Of a stretch of 64,000 nucleotides of DNA, positions 1 through 8,858 are shown piece by piece. Every line of letters starts with the position of its first letter. The stretch's first letter is position 1. The DNA comes from Aristolochia californica (lineage: Eukaryota > Streptophyta > Magnoliopsida > Piperales > Aristolochiaceae): NCBI GenBank assembly GCA_029961685.1, contig JARWKL010000009.1:27522208-27586207 (forward strand), written 5' to 3'. Below the pieces are notes generated by a model. That model searched no databases and had not been told where the DNA came from. It worked only from the letters and a program-made list of their open reading frames with translations. The translations under genes were made by a program, and so were the position numbers.

Positions 1-1019
1 CTATAGATTAAGATATCATCAAAGAATATGAGAACATATTTTCATAAGAATGGACGAAATACCTCGTTCATGAGTGTCTGGAAGGTGGACAGGGAGTTGG
101 AAAGATCAAAGGGCATCACCAAGAACTCAAAATGACTGTGGTGTGTACGAAAAGCAGTTTTCTCCACATCGTCTAGGTGGACCTGAATTTGATGGTAGCC
201 TGATTTCAAGTCCAGCTTCGTAAATAATTCTACTCCATGTAGCTCGTCCAATAGTTCATCCACCACCGGTATGGGAAATTTATCCTTTTAGTATGAGTGT
301 TGAGCTCCCTGTAGTCCACACAAAAGCGCCAAGAATTGTCATATTTTTACCAACAACACTGGCGAGGAGAATGGTGAGTGACTGGGCTGAGATTGGTGCT
401 CTATCTCATCTTTTTACAAGTGTGGGTAGCGGTAGGGGCGCACCACTACTGGCTCAGTGCCCAACTTTAACCAAATACAGTGCTCACAAGCCCGTATAGG
501 TGGAAGGGCAGCAGGTTGCTGAAATAAGTCATCGAATTCAGCCAACAGCGATGTGAGTTGACTATCATCAGAGTGCCGAACTTGGAGATTTTGGAGAGTA
601 CATTGTAATGGGGCATGAGTACCATATAGGGTGAGTTGTTGATGATCTTGTGTGAAACTCATAGTAAGGGACTTGAAATCCCATAAAATCGGACCCAACT
701 GCTGCAGCCATTTAATCCCCAGTACCAAATCAAACCCAGCAAGTGGAATGATAAAAAAAATCTACCGTAAAGGTGTGGCTTTCAATAATGAATGTGACAG
801 CTGAACATAACCCCATGCTAGTAATTTTTCCCCACTAGTTACAAAGACGGAACTACGAGAATTGTGATAAAGTGGCAAGCCCAACTGGTGTTCTGCTGGT
901 TGGCTGAGGAAATTGTGGGTGCTACCCAAGTCAACCAATGCGAGTAACATGAGATTTTGAATGCCCGCATAGACCTGCATAGTATTGGTGCTGTGTAAAT
1001 CCATCATGGCATGGAGTTA
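1..1019 (-). pseudogene. protease and reverse transcriptase start of chromovirus, broken
   Basis: The aspartic protease block (about 1007-762) reads LVDLGSTHNF, so the usual D-S-G triad has become D-L-G, consistent with a C-to-T change. The linker to RT includes KWLQQLGPILWDF and VVVRPYRYPHL (728-414). The RT palm region [17 protein letters not shown] and [16 protein letters not shown] is at 266-42. Frames are interrupted between blocks. The catalytic FxDD box would lie outside the window. Confidence 0.85.
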
Positions 1020-2172
1020 AATGGCTGGTTCTTCCACTTATGTGTCGATCTTTTCCTCTAGTGGGATGTTGTCGTCGGGATCCTCTACCTCTAACCAAAA
1101 AAGCCTTTTGCATAAGTGGCCTTGGGAGTATTTTTCATCACAATTGAAACACTGCCCCTGTGCCCTTCGCTGATCCATTTCTGATTTAGAAAGACGTTTA
1201 ATATACTGTGGGGGAGGTGTGGACCTGGTAGTCTCGGATGGATGTAAAGAGGGTGGCCCTTGGCGCAGAGAGGAGTTGTGGTTTGGGGGGGCACCTGATG
1301 GCACTCGGCTCTACTAGGGTGGTCGACGCCCCAAGGATTCTTTCATAATCCGTTGCTTGACATCCAGTGTACGTGCCAAATTCATAGCATGGGCTAAGGA
1401 TGGGGGGTCATTCAATTCCACTTCGAGGCATAGAGCCTCCACCAAACCAGCAGTAAACAAATGGACATATTGGCTTGAACGCACAAAGGAACTGGCGCAG
1501 GCAAGGCATTCTTGAAACTGTTTCTGATACGTCTCGATTGACCCTGTTTGTTTGAGATTAACCAAATCCCTGAGAGGATTGCTGCGTGCTGGTGGACCAA
1601 ACCTCAACATACAGTAATCTTTAAAATTTCCCAATCATACACCTGATGCTCAAAATTAAATTGGGTATACCACAATTGCGCTTCGTCGAGCATGTGGAAG
1701 GCAGCTAAAGAAACCCTCTCATAGGGCTGGGTTCTTTGGTGCCAAAAAAAAAAAAATGGTCACACCAGTGTAACCAGATTAACGGGTCAGTAGACCCATC
1801 ATACGTTGGAAAATTTAATTTGGTGTACTTGGGGACGTTGGAAGGGCTGGTACCGTGAGGTCCCACTAGAGGTGGATGGGCGGGGCGCAGAGGAGGCACT
1901 GGTGGGGGTGGCATAATGGGGTGCTCAGTAGGGTGGTTGGAACTTCCTAGTAGGGGAGCCTCTCGTGGCCCCTAGAGTTGGATAAGCTAGAGAAGAGCCA
2001 CCTTAATTTCTTGCATCTCTGTCTCCATAGCAGCGTGGTCAGTCCGAAGGGCCTGTGATTCAAGCCGAATCTCGTCAATGGAGGTGCGCAAATCAGCTGG
2101 AGACGAGGAATCACTAATGGCAGTCCTATCTAATACCACGTTGTTGAGTTCCCTCGCCATGGATCGTGTCAC
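1020..2172 (-). pseudogene. gag of minus-strand chromovirus, broken
   Basis: Capsid/nucleocapsid protein of the retrotransposon. The readable frame begins inside the LTR with V-T-R-S-M-A-R-E-L and passes through the primer-binding site (N-N-V-V-L-D-R) into a coiled-coil-like stretch that stops near 1987. Capsid text resumes at 1914-1705 (LNFPTYDGSTDP) and 1634-1314. A zinc-knuckle-type motif, CFNCDEKYSQGHLCK, lies near 1130-1165. Several stops and frame changes separate these blocks. The layout equals that of the gag at 8801. It shows no sign of being functional. Confidence 0.8.
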
Positions 2173-2516
2173 CCGACGATCTCCCCGTGATTCCAGATTG
2201 AACGACTTCGTGGAGAAGGATTTAATGTTCTTCGAGTGACCAATTTCTGATACGAATGAGCTTTCGAAGGAAGCTCCACCTTGGGCCTTGTCAGAGATAA
2301 AACCTGATCTCGTTTACTCTAATTGCTCAATACTTGTCTTTCTTCATTCAATGACGTCCTTATAAAAGATTAGGGATGCACACCCACAAAGGCCAACGAG
2401 AAGGCCCATAGTTTTGAAAGAAATTATATCAATACGACTTAATTGAGAAATCTAAAAATTACATAAGTTACACTCTATGTCTACCAGCTACTCTAGATGC
2501 TATGGAGTCCATAACA
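2142..2516 (-). repeat. 5' LTR of the minus-strand chromovirus
   Basis: Read on the minus strand it starts TGTTATGGACTCCATAGCAT and ends ..GAACTCAACA, giving TG..CA termini and about 375 bp. The start closely matches the LTR at 8446 (TGTTATGGACTCTATAGCAT). Three bases (ACG) separate the LTR end from a primer-binding-like TGGTATTAGATAGG. The bases right of it (2517 on) belong to a Copia LTR. Confidence 0.85.
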
Positions 2517-3460
2517 TAGCCTTTCAATCCTAATTATATTCCAACTCTAACTCTCTAAGATAAGTCTATTCAAATCAATCTACTAGAAGCCTAATATGAT
2601 TTGAACTAGGACTCTTGCTTCATTCATGTGAATATAAGGGAGAAGGCCAGATCGTAGCCTTTTCCATGTGGATCCCTCATGATCTTCTAACTCATCTTGA
2701 TAAGGTTGGCAACTCCTGAGATATTTGTGGGTCCCACTTGATCTTCAAGTCTTCTAACTCAATTCAGCTTGTGCTTCTTAATTCCTTGACTCGTGCTTGC
2801 TTGGGTGAGGACTCTTCTTTGTGTCCCACGTCCTCATGGTGGGTCCCACTAGCTCGAGCGCCATGGTGGGTCCCACATTGTAACACTCCCCCTCAAGCTG
2901 GGGGTGAGAAGACATCATAAATGCCTAGCTTGCTGCATATGGTAGACATAATCTTGTGAGTGACTGGCTTGGTGAGAATGTCTGCAACTTGATTTTTTTA
3001 TGATATATGCTTTAGAGATAAGAAACCAGCTTGAACTTTTCTCGTATAAAATGGCAATCCACTTCAATATGCATTGTCCTTTAATGGAAGACTAGATTCG
3101 ATGTAATGTGTATTACTATTTGATTGTCATAGTATAGATCTATTGGAGCTTCTTTTTAGAATCCCAATTCAGTGAGAAGAGATCTTATCCATATGAGTTC
3201 ACTAACAGTGTGCCCCATGGCTCTGTATTTTGTTTTTGCACTCGATCGTGCTACTATATTTTGATTTTAGCTTTTCCATGTAACCAAATTCCCTCCAACC
3301 ATCGTACAAAATCCCGAAGTATATTTTCTGTCATCCGGGGATCCGACCCAGTCTACATCTGAGAATCTTTCGATGTTGAAGTGACTATGATTTTTATAAA
3401 GAAGCCCCTTTCCAGGAGCTCCTTTCAGATGTCGTAGTATTCTTTCAAGTACTTGCCAAT
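2517..3460 (-). mobile_element. Ty1/Copia remnant: LTR start plus RNase H end
   Basis: Read on the minus strand, 3460-2886 gives the 3' end of a Copia RT/RNase H (homologous to 17740-18300 of the Copia at 14763), then the polypurine tract CAGCTTGAGGGGGAG and an LTR starting TGTTACAATGTGGGACCCAC at 2885. The LTR is cut at 2517 by the chromovirus LTR. At 3460 the RNase H text is cut by the LTR at 3461. The same LTR type, in + orientation, is at 18320. Confidence 0.85.
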
Positions 3461-3841
3461 TGTTATGAACACAATAACATTATTATTTTATTATTTTTAT
3501 TTTATTTACTTTATTTATTTCAGTTTAGGCTACAAGGGTATTTTTGGAATATTTTATTTACAGGGGTATTTTTTAATATTTTATATTAAACCCTAACAGG
3601 GTTCACCCTATTTTAGGGGTAAGAGTAATGAGAAAGACAAGCATTGATTTTAGGTTAATTTTAGGGTAAACAGGCTGGGAGTTCTCCTCAACGAGCTCTA
3701 GGGTTTTCAAGCTTCCCTTTGGCTTGATCTTCGTCTTCCTCTCCTTGTCTCCCTACAATTCCACCATGTCTTTCTACAATTCCCCAGGGCCAAACCGGAA
3801 CCATAACAATGAATCCTTGTGTCAGATTTGGGACCATAACA
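3461..3841 (+). repeat. 5' LTR of the gene-carrying element
   Basis: TGTTATGAACACAATAAC at the left and ..GGGACCATAACA at the right give TG..CA termini, 381 bp. It contains an 'ACCCTATTTTAGGGGTAAG' block and 'CAACGAGCTCTAGGG', both shared with the LTRs at 21028 and 22480. The flanking CCAAT (3456-3460) could be one copy of a target duplication; its partner was not found. Confidence 0.85.
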
Positions 3842-3891
3842 ACTGGTATCAGAGCAGAAACGCTTTAATATTTTCCGATGGAAATTATTAA
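3766..3891 (+). CDS. short ORF starting in the LTR and crossing the primer-binding site
   Basis: The ATG at 3766 lies inside the LTR, in a good context (CCACCATG). The frame runs 41 codons and translates the LTR end and primer-binding site as H-N-N-W-Y-Q-S-R-N before a stop at 3889-3891. The related element at 21028 has the same arrangement (R-N-N-W-Y-Q-S-G-N) with a far longer continuation, so this is probably the broken N-terminus of the same gag-like protein. A gag-like ORF starts at 3878 in another frame, consistent with one frameshift. No function is shown. Confidence 0.5.
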   Translation: MSFYNSPGPNRNHNNESLCQIWDHNNWYQSRNALIFSDGNY

Positions 3892-4384
3892 AAGTGAATT
3901 ACTGGAGTTGATCCTCAGATGTCAGGCAAAGAATGACAGAAAATTTGATGAGATATTTGAGAGGTTCTTTAAATTTAATCTCGATATAGAGAGGTTGAAT
4001 GGGAGGATGGACAACATAACAAGACTAACGAGTGGAAGGAACACAACCAACACCGACACAAAGAGGAGGGGAGATGAGTTTGCTGCGAGAGAGAAAGTCA
4101 TTGCTGAAGTTACTCGAGATGCTGTCTTGAAAGGGCAGGAGACGCAAGAAATCAGAGCTCCCTCTGTCTCTCCAGCAGCGGCGAAATCCAAATTGGGGAC
4201 ACAAATCAGAAATCGGACTCCAAACTTCCAAAATCTGACGGCAGGGACCCAGGAAATCCAAAATCTGAGGGATTTTCTGCTAACACCTCGTTGGCGTTGG
4301 ACAAATTGGGTGAGACATCAAATCCGAAATCACACCAACAAGGCTCATGGCAAGAAAAACACCTTGCCGAATAGGAGAAAGTAA
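3878..4384 (+). CDS. gag-like coiled-coil ORF (non-autonomous element)
   Basis: A 168-codon frame beginning MEIIKSELLELILRCQAKND. It is rich in Glu, Lys, Arg and Asp, with a likely coiled coil in the first 60 residues and a low-complexity Ser/Thr/Asn tail. It sits directly after the primer-binding site where gag belongs, and the region is related in position and partly in sequence to the ORF at 21344. No capsid or zinc-knuckle motif is seen. It could be a relic of gag or a lineage-specific leader protein; I do not recognise it. Confidence 0.4.
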   Translation: MEIIKSELLELILRCQAKNDRKFDEIFERFFKFNLDIERLNGRMDNITRLTSGRNTTNTDTKRRGDEFAAREKVIAEVTRDAVLKGQETQEIRAPSVSPAAAKSKLGTQIRNRTPNFQNLTAGTQEIQNLRDFLLTPRWRWTNWVRHQIRNHTNKAHGKKNTLPNRRK

Positions 4385-5004
4385 TATTTCCGTCACTTCT
4401 TCTGATCGGGATATGTTTTCGAGAGCACTCTGTCTTGGAAAATCTCCTTGCGGTGAAGTCTCCAAGGGCTGTTGTTTGTCACCGAAGAAGGGGGAGACTC
4501 CGTCGGCTCCATCGGACAAATTTCCGCTCAACCTCGCCCTCGGCAGTCCAGCGGGGAACCACCATCAGCGTCTTTTGGGTAAGCTTCGAACATGGCCTCA
4601 ATTGATATGTATAATTTTTTTTCCATGAGGGTTAAGGAGCTACCAGGGGCTGAGCAGCAGCACCGTTGCTTGAAAATTAGGGACAACAGTTCTCTGTTCC
4701 GTGACGCAGAGAAACAGTACCCAATTGAAGGTATTCGGGCTTGGGTGTATGAATTTCGACATGTAATTTTTCTGGGGATGCCAGCATTCATAGAAATAAA
4801 TTTAAAATTTATGGGGACTGCTGGAAATTTTTTTTGGAGGATTATGTTTTGTTGTTGATGAGCACACTCACTGTGCGTGGATTCGTTGCTCAATTGACAC
4901 GCTGAGACTGTTTAATTTTTCAATTGACAAGACCAGTGTGCATATCCCGTATATGTCTGTGCTTAATGGGATGCTCCAGCATGATAAGCACGTTAATTTT
5001 GAGA
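4385..5004 (+). other. unidentified internal stretch of the element
   Basis: 4385-4590 resembles 21890-22130 of the compact element (phrases such as CTCTGTCT and TCACCGAAGAAG recur). From 4592 an 88-codon frame starts MASIDMYNFFSMRVKELPGA and ends at 4858; 4858-5004 has no long frame. I recognise no family. Given the host-gene pieces next door, it may be a third captured fragment. Confidence 0.4.
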
Positions 5005-6137
5005 AGGCAGCTTTCGTTGAGAAAATGCAAATAGGAGGTCATCTGAATCTCAATGGGCAGTTTGAAGTTGGTTCCTACTCGGTATATTTGGTTGGTGATT
5101 ATGTTGAAGTTCTCAGCAAACAAAACAATGACAAACAGTATGTATGGGAGTCTACCGCTGATGGAGCCTTTGCAATCTCAGAGGACACATGGAATGAACC
5201 ATTTGGTCGTGGTACCACGATCAGGTTTCATCTCAGGGATGAAGCTGGTGAATATTTGGAAGATGACAAATTGAAGGAATTGGTGAAAAGTACTCTACAT
5301 TCATCAACTTCCCCATCTATCTCGGGGCAAGCCAGGTGGTTGAGTCAGAAGTTCCAGCAGATGATGATGAATCAAATGAAGATGAAGCAACTGCATATTC
5401 ATCAAAGGAGGAAGAAGTAAAAGAGGAAGATGGTGAGAAAAGCCACAGACAGAAAAAGGGAAGGAAACAACTTCTGACTGGGAAGTCATGAATGATGTGA
5501 AGGCCATATGGCTGCGCAATCCCAAAGAGGTTACTGATGAAGAGTACTACAAATTTTACCATTCTCCTGCAATGGATTTTGGTGATGAAATGCCAATGGC
5601 TTGGAGTCACTTCACTGTTGGTGTTCAAAGCTGTCCTGTTTGTTCCTCCTCAGGCTTCACCTGATTTGTATGAGAGTTACATCAATACCAACAAAGCCAA
5701 ATTGAAGTTGTATGTGCGAGTCTTCCTCTCAGATGAATTTGATGAGCTTCTTCCAAAATATTTAAGCTTTTTGAAGGGTCTTGTTGACTCTGATCCCTTG
5801 CCACTCAATGTGTCTTGAGAAATGCTTCAACAACACAGCAGTTTGAAGACAATAAAGAAGCAACTCATCAGGAAGGCACGGGACATGATCCGTCGTATGG
5901 CCGATGATGATCCTGATGAGTTTTCCACTGGAGATAATATAGCTGCACTCAGTGATGAAGTGTTGTTGAAGAGACGATCCTATACTAAGTTCTGGAAAGA
6001 TTTTGGCCAGTCCATAAAACTAGGCATCTTCGAGGATGCAACTCACAAGAGAATGACACCAGGACAGAAGGACATCTTTGACATTACGGGGACTAGCATG
6101 GAACAGTTGGAAAAATTTCCATTCCTTGAGAGGGTCA
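5005..6137 (+). pseudogene. captured, intron-less GRP94/HSP90-7 (endoplasmin) fragment
   Basis: Recognisable as the ER-resident HSP90 family: end of the N-terminal ATPase domain (AFVEKMQ, YSVYLVGDYVEV, DKQYVWES, GAFAISEDTWNEP, HLRDEAGEYLE), the acidic linker, and the middle domain (DVKAIWLRNPKEVTDEEYYK, DEFDELLPKYLSFLKGLVDS, EMLQQHSSLKTIKK, KFWKDFGQSIKLGI, GQKDIFDITGTS). The ATP-binding N-terminus and most of the C-terminal dimerisation domain are missing. Frameshifts lie near 5288 and 5630, an in-frame TGA is at 5816-5818, and about 35 residues are deleted near 6045. Plant HSP90-7 genes have many introns and none remains here, so capture from spliced mRNA is inferred. It cannot make a chaperone. 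Confidence 0.85.
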
Positions 6138-6506
6138 CCGACCCAGAGAGGAGGAAGCTGCTGGGTTTGCAGCCCTTGGGTCCTTTCCCCAATTTTTGTT
6201 TTGTGTTCCTGTTGTGGCACTGCAGAAACCAATGTTGCCAGCAGTGCCACTGCTTCAACCAGTGCTGCTTATACAGAAAGTAGTCGCACAGTGACGTATG
6301 ACACACAAGTATCTATTGTTATGGGCACAACAGCTACTTCTCTGCCGGATGTACCTATTTCTGGCATGACAGGGACAACAACAAAAATAATGTCGGTTCT
6401 TACTGCATGTACCATTAGTGGAGCACTTGAGCCCACGATTATGCTGCTCTCATATTGTTGCTGCTATTGCAGCGCAGATACTCCTCTCTCAAAGCACTTC
6501 CGAGCT
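6138..6506 (+). other. segment between GRP94 blocks ending in chromovirus-like pol tail
   Basis: GRP94 homology stops after F-L-E-R-V and returns at 6508 as Y-E-V-I-F-F-T, adjacent positions in the normal protein. The intervening ~370 bp has no recognised protein. Its last bases, CTTCCGAGCTTGAGGACAAG, match the sequence just before the polypurine tract of the compact element (22440) and encode the E-L-E-D-K-L tail also seen in the chromoviruses. It looks like retroelement 3'-end sequence spliced into the host cDNA copy. Confidence 0.5.
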
Positions 6507-7598
6507 TGAGGACAAGCTCGACTATGAGGTAATTTTCTTCACATACCCAGTATTTGACTTTGAAGAATTTGGAGGCAATCCAACAGAAGTGTCCTTCCAT
6601 ACTATCACTGTTGGCACTGCTTATGCCTCTGTCCCTGAAGGGAAGACATTAGATCTGAAACCATTCATGTCGGAGGATGCTTTTTTGCATAGTTTTGGTG
6701 AGGACGAAGATGACCAAGATGAATGTACCCCAACAGCTGACAGAGAGGAACTCCTGAGGGAGATGGACAACGTCAAGGATTTTGTTGGAATTTGTTTGGC
6801 GGATGAGAATGTTCTTGATGCTTTTTTATATGAACATGATTATGCTCATGGACCCTTTAAGAAGGTACGTGAAGATGTTCATGAATTTCCAATTGCTGCT
6901 TACAAGGCCCAAAATGTTATTGCTGGAAATGGCATGTTGTGGGGTGAGCTTGGAAGATTTCCTGCACGGGAAAGGAAGGATAAAAGTCTCGAGGTTTCTT
7001 TTGAAAATGTTGCTGCCAGAGAAATCAAGAATGTAAACGAGAATTATTTTGGGGTGTACAATTCTTTTGGAAGTCACAGAGAGATGATCAGCGAGATTGT
7101 GGTACTGGAATACTGAGTTTATTTGCTGGTCAAGTAGGGGCGATTCTCCCTGATATGGCAACTATGTTTGTTGCTGGAGTTGGAAGAGGTGAAACTAGCG
7201 TTCCATTCTGGGAAAAAGTCTATGGATTTGACATGTCTATCATTGGGAAGGAAGTTCTGGAAGATGCTGCCCAGCTTCCTATTGTTGATGTAGTCAACAG
7301 TAGTGATATTGTAACAGGAACATCAGTTCTCAAGACCGTTGATCCGGTGACAATGGAGTCTAGTAATGTCGACTTCACCTCTAGCTTTGAGTTGGAGCTG
7401 GAGATTGTTGGTTCAGGGGAGTGTTATAAAATTGTGCTATGGTTTGAGATTGCTTTCACCAGCAGATTCGGTAAAGCAATGCCAGTTGTCCTATCCACTT
7501 TCCCATACAAATCAAAGACACATTGGTCCATGACGATATTGACTTTCAGGGAGCCAATTGCTATCTCTTATGCAAGGTTCGTTGCCAATAAAGCATAG
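6507..7598 (+). pseudogene. captured, intron-less PRMT3 (protein arginine methyltransferase 3) fragment
   Basis: The N-terminal acidic region is visible (LKPFMSEDAFLHSFGEDED near 6655-6712), then EIKNVNENYFGVYNSFGSHREM (about 7020-7090) leading into the methyltransferase core. A deletion joins this to GILSLFAG (about 7110) and another joins straight to AILPDMATMFVAG, so most of the SAM-binding motifs and the double-E loop are gone. The C-terminal barrel follows in a different frame from 7155: VPFWEKVYGFDMS, LPIVDVV, VDFTSSFELE, KIVLWFEIAFTSRF, THWSMTILTFREPIA, then a stop at 7596-7598. Host PRMT3 deposits asymmetric dimethylarginine on ribosomal and RNA-binding proteins; this copy is catalytically dead. 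The lack of introns suggests capture from mRNA. Confidence 0.85.
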
Positions 7599-7700
7599 GG
7601 GATGAGGAGGTCCAGACAGGAAACATCAAACTACAGCTGGGAGAACCGAAATTTTGAGGAGATTCGGATATGTAAAAAAAAAAAAAATTTGCTTCTCCGT

Positions 7701-7890
7701 CATGGACTTCCAACCACAAATAATTTTCATCTCATGGACTTCCAACCACAAATAATTTTCATCTTTTTTACGGGGATGAAGTTCCTCTATCGTGGACTCT
7801 CAACCACAAATAATTTTCATCTTTTTTTACGGGGAGGAAGTTCTTCTGTCGTGGACTCCCAACCACAAACAATTTTGATCTTTTTGATGG
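7701..7890 (+). repeat. degenerate tandem repeat, about 3.5 units
   Basis: A unit of about 60 bp built on TGGACTTCCAACCACAAATA, followed by ATTTTCATC, a T-run and ACGGGGA(T/G)GAAGTTC, recurs near 7703, 7735, 7792 and 7851. The first unit is truncated and the last diverged. It lies between the PRMT3 fragment and the next element. No coding role is seen. Confidence 0.75.
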
Positions 7891-7904
7891 GGTAAAATAA
7901 ATAA

Positions 7905-8445
7905 TGAGATAAGGTCACCTCTTATTCAATAATAATGTCCCCAAAGAGACATAATCGTTGCAACTGAATATAACACGACCATCTTCCAACACTATAACAC
8001 GAACCAAATAATAATCTTTGTAACAGAACCCATGAAATAATCCGATATAAACTTTCTTCTTTGATGCACAAGCTTCATCTTTTGTGCTCCCCTTTCTTGA
8101 ATATTTTGGTCTAAACTTATCCACAACATAAAGAATAAAATAGCTCTTTCTTGTTCTTCTTCTACTTCTCCCCCTCAAGCTGGGAGGTAATGGCAATGAT
8201 CCCAGCTTGAACCAAATATCATAGATGTAGTAATAAACCCAAATAACAGAGATTTATAAATAAGCCCTCAAACCAGGGAGAAGTGAGATATTTTCCTGAT
8301 CAACTCAAAAAGTTACGCAAAACAATTGGCATAAATTCGGATTTTTCAATACAACAGAATACCAGCATGACCTTTGATTCTTCCAATTCGAATATATCTT
8401 TCAATATAGATCAAATTGACATGAAATTTTTTCCTTCTAAAAGTA
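7905..8445 (-). mobile_element. non-coding LTR element leader (left half, split by chromovirus)
   Basis: Reverse-complement match to 63540-64000. It contains the Copia-style block CAGCTTGAGGGGGAG (minus strand, about 8180-8165). Together with 13594-14384 it forms one minus-strand element interrupted by the chromovirus at 8446-13588; the target duplication AAGTA (8441-8445) ends this half. No protein homology is found. The left border is approximate. Confidence 0.75.
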
Positions 8446-8858
8446 TGTTATGGACTCTATAGCATCACGAGTTACCAACAGGCGTAGGAATTAATGAATG
8501 TGTTTTTCAATTTCCATGTAATTGTTTTTGGTTTGGTTTTGTCTTTAGTTTGGGTTGGTTTAGCATTTATTGGTTTGAACCATTGACCCAAGGGGTCTTT
8601 AGTGTTTTGGACGTCCTCAACCCTATTTAAGGGGACGGCTAGGGTAATGAGAGATATGAATTGAGTAGAGTAAATTAGATAAACAGGTCAAGAGATCCTT
8701 CAAGTTCTCTCCTGTTTTTCCCCAATTCTTTTCTGAAATTCTCCTTTCCGAAACTCAATCTCCATCATTCCATCATTACATCTCAACATCAAGCAAGGTA
8801 ATGAAACGAAGAGAAGAGAGGAGGGTGACAAGATCCATGGCTCATGAGGATCTTAACA
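8446..8858 (+). repeat. 5' LTR of chromovirus
   Basis: Starts TGTTATGGACTCTATAGCAT, ends ..GAGGATCTTAACA. CCCTATTTAAGGGG at about 8620 may supply a TATA-like promoter element. The last 58 bp (from the ATG at 8801) are also the first codons of gag. Confidence 0.93.

Larger units (their letters stand above)
1..2516 (-). mobile_element. Ty3/gypsy chromovirus (Reina-like), 5' portion
   Basis: On the minus strand the order is LTR (2516-2142), primer-binding site, gag, protease, then reverse transcriptase, which runs off the window at position 1. Its gag start, protease and RT text closely resemble the better preserved element at 8446-13588, so both belong to one small-LTR chromovirus family. The LTR is inserted in a Copia LTR that continues from 2517. 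The coding part is broken by stops and frame changes, so this copy is not autonomous. The Reina assignment is inferred from short LTRs and relatedness to a copy with a chromodomain. Confidence 0.85.
3461..7700 (+). mobile_element. LTR element carrying captured host-gene fragments
   Basis: A 5' LTR (3461-3841) and a perfect TGGTATCAGAGC primer-binding site (3844-3855) open the element, which is inserted in Copia RNase H sequence. Internal order: a small LTR-start ORF, a gag-like ORF, an unidentified stretch, GRP94/HSP90-7 sequence, an unidentified segment ending in a chromovirus-type pol tail, a few GRP94 codons, then PRMT3 sequence. LTR and leader are clearly related to the compact element at 21028-22963. 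No 3' LTR was found before the next element begins near 7905, so the right border is uncertain and the copy is probably truncated. Neither host-gene piece shows introns, which points to capture from spliced RNA. Confidence 0.75.
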
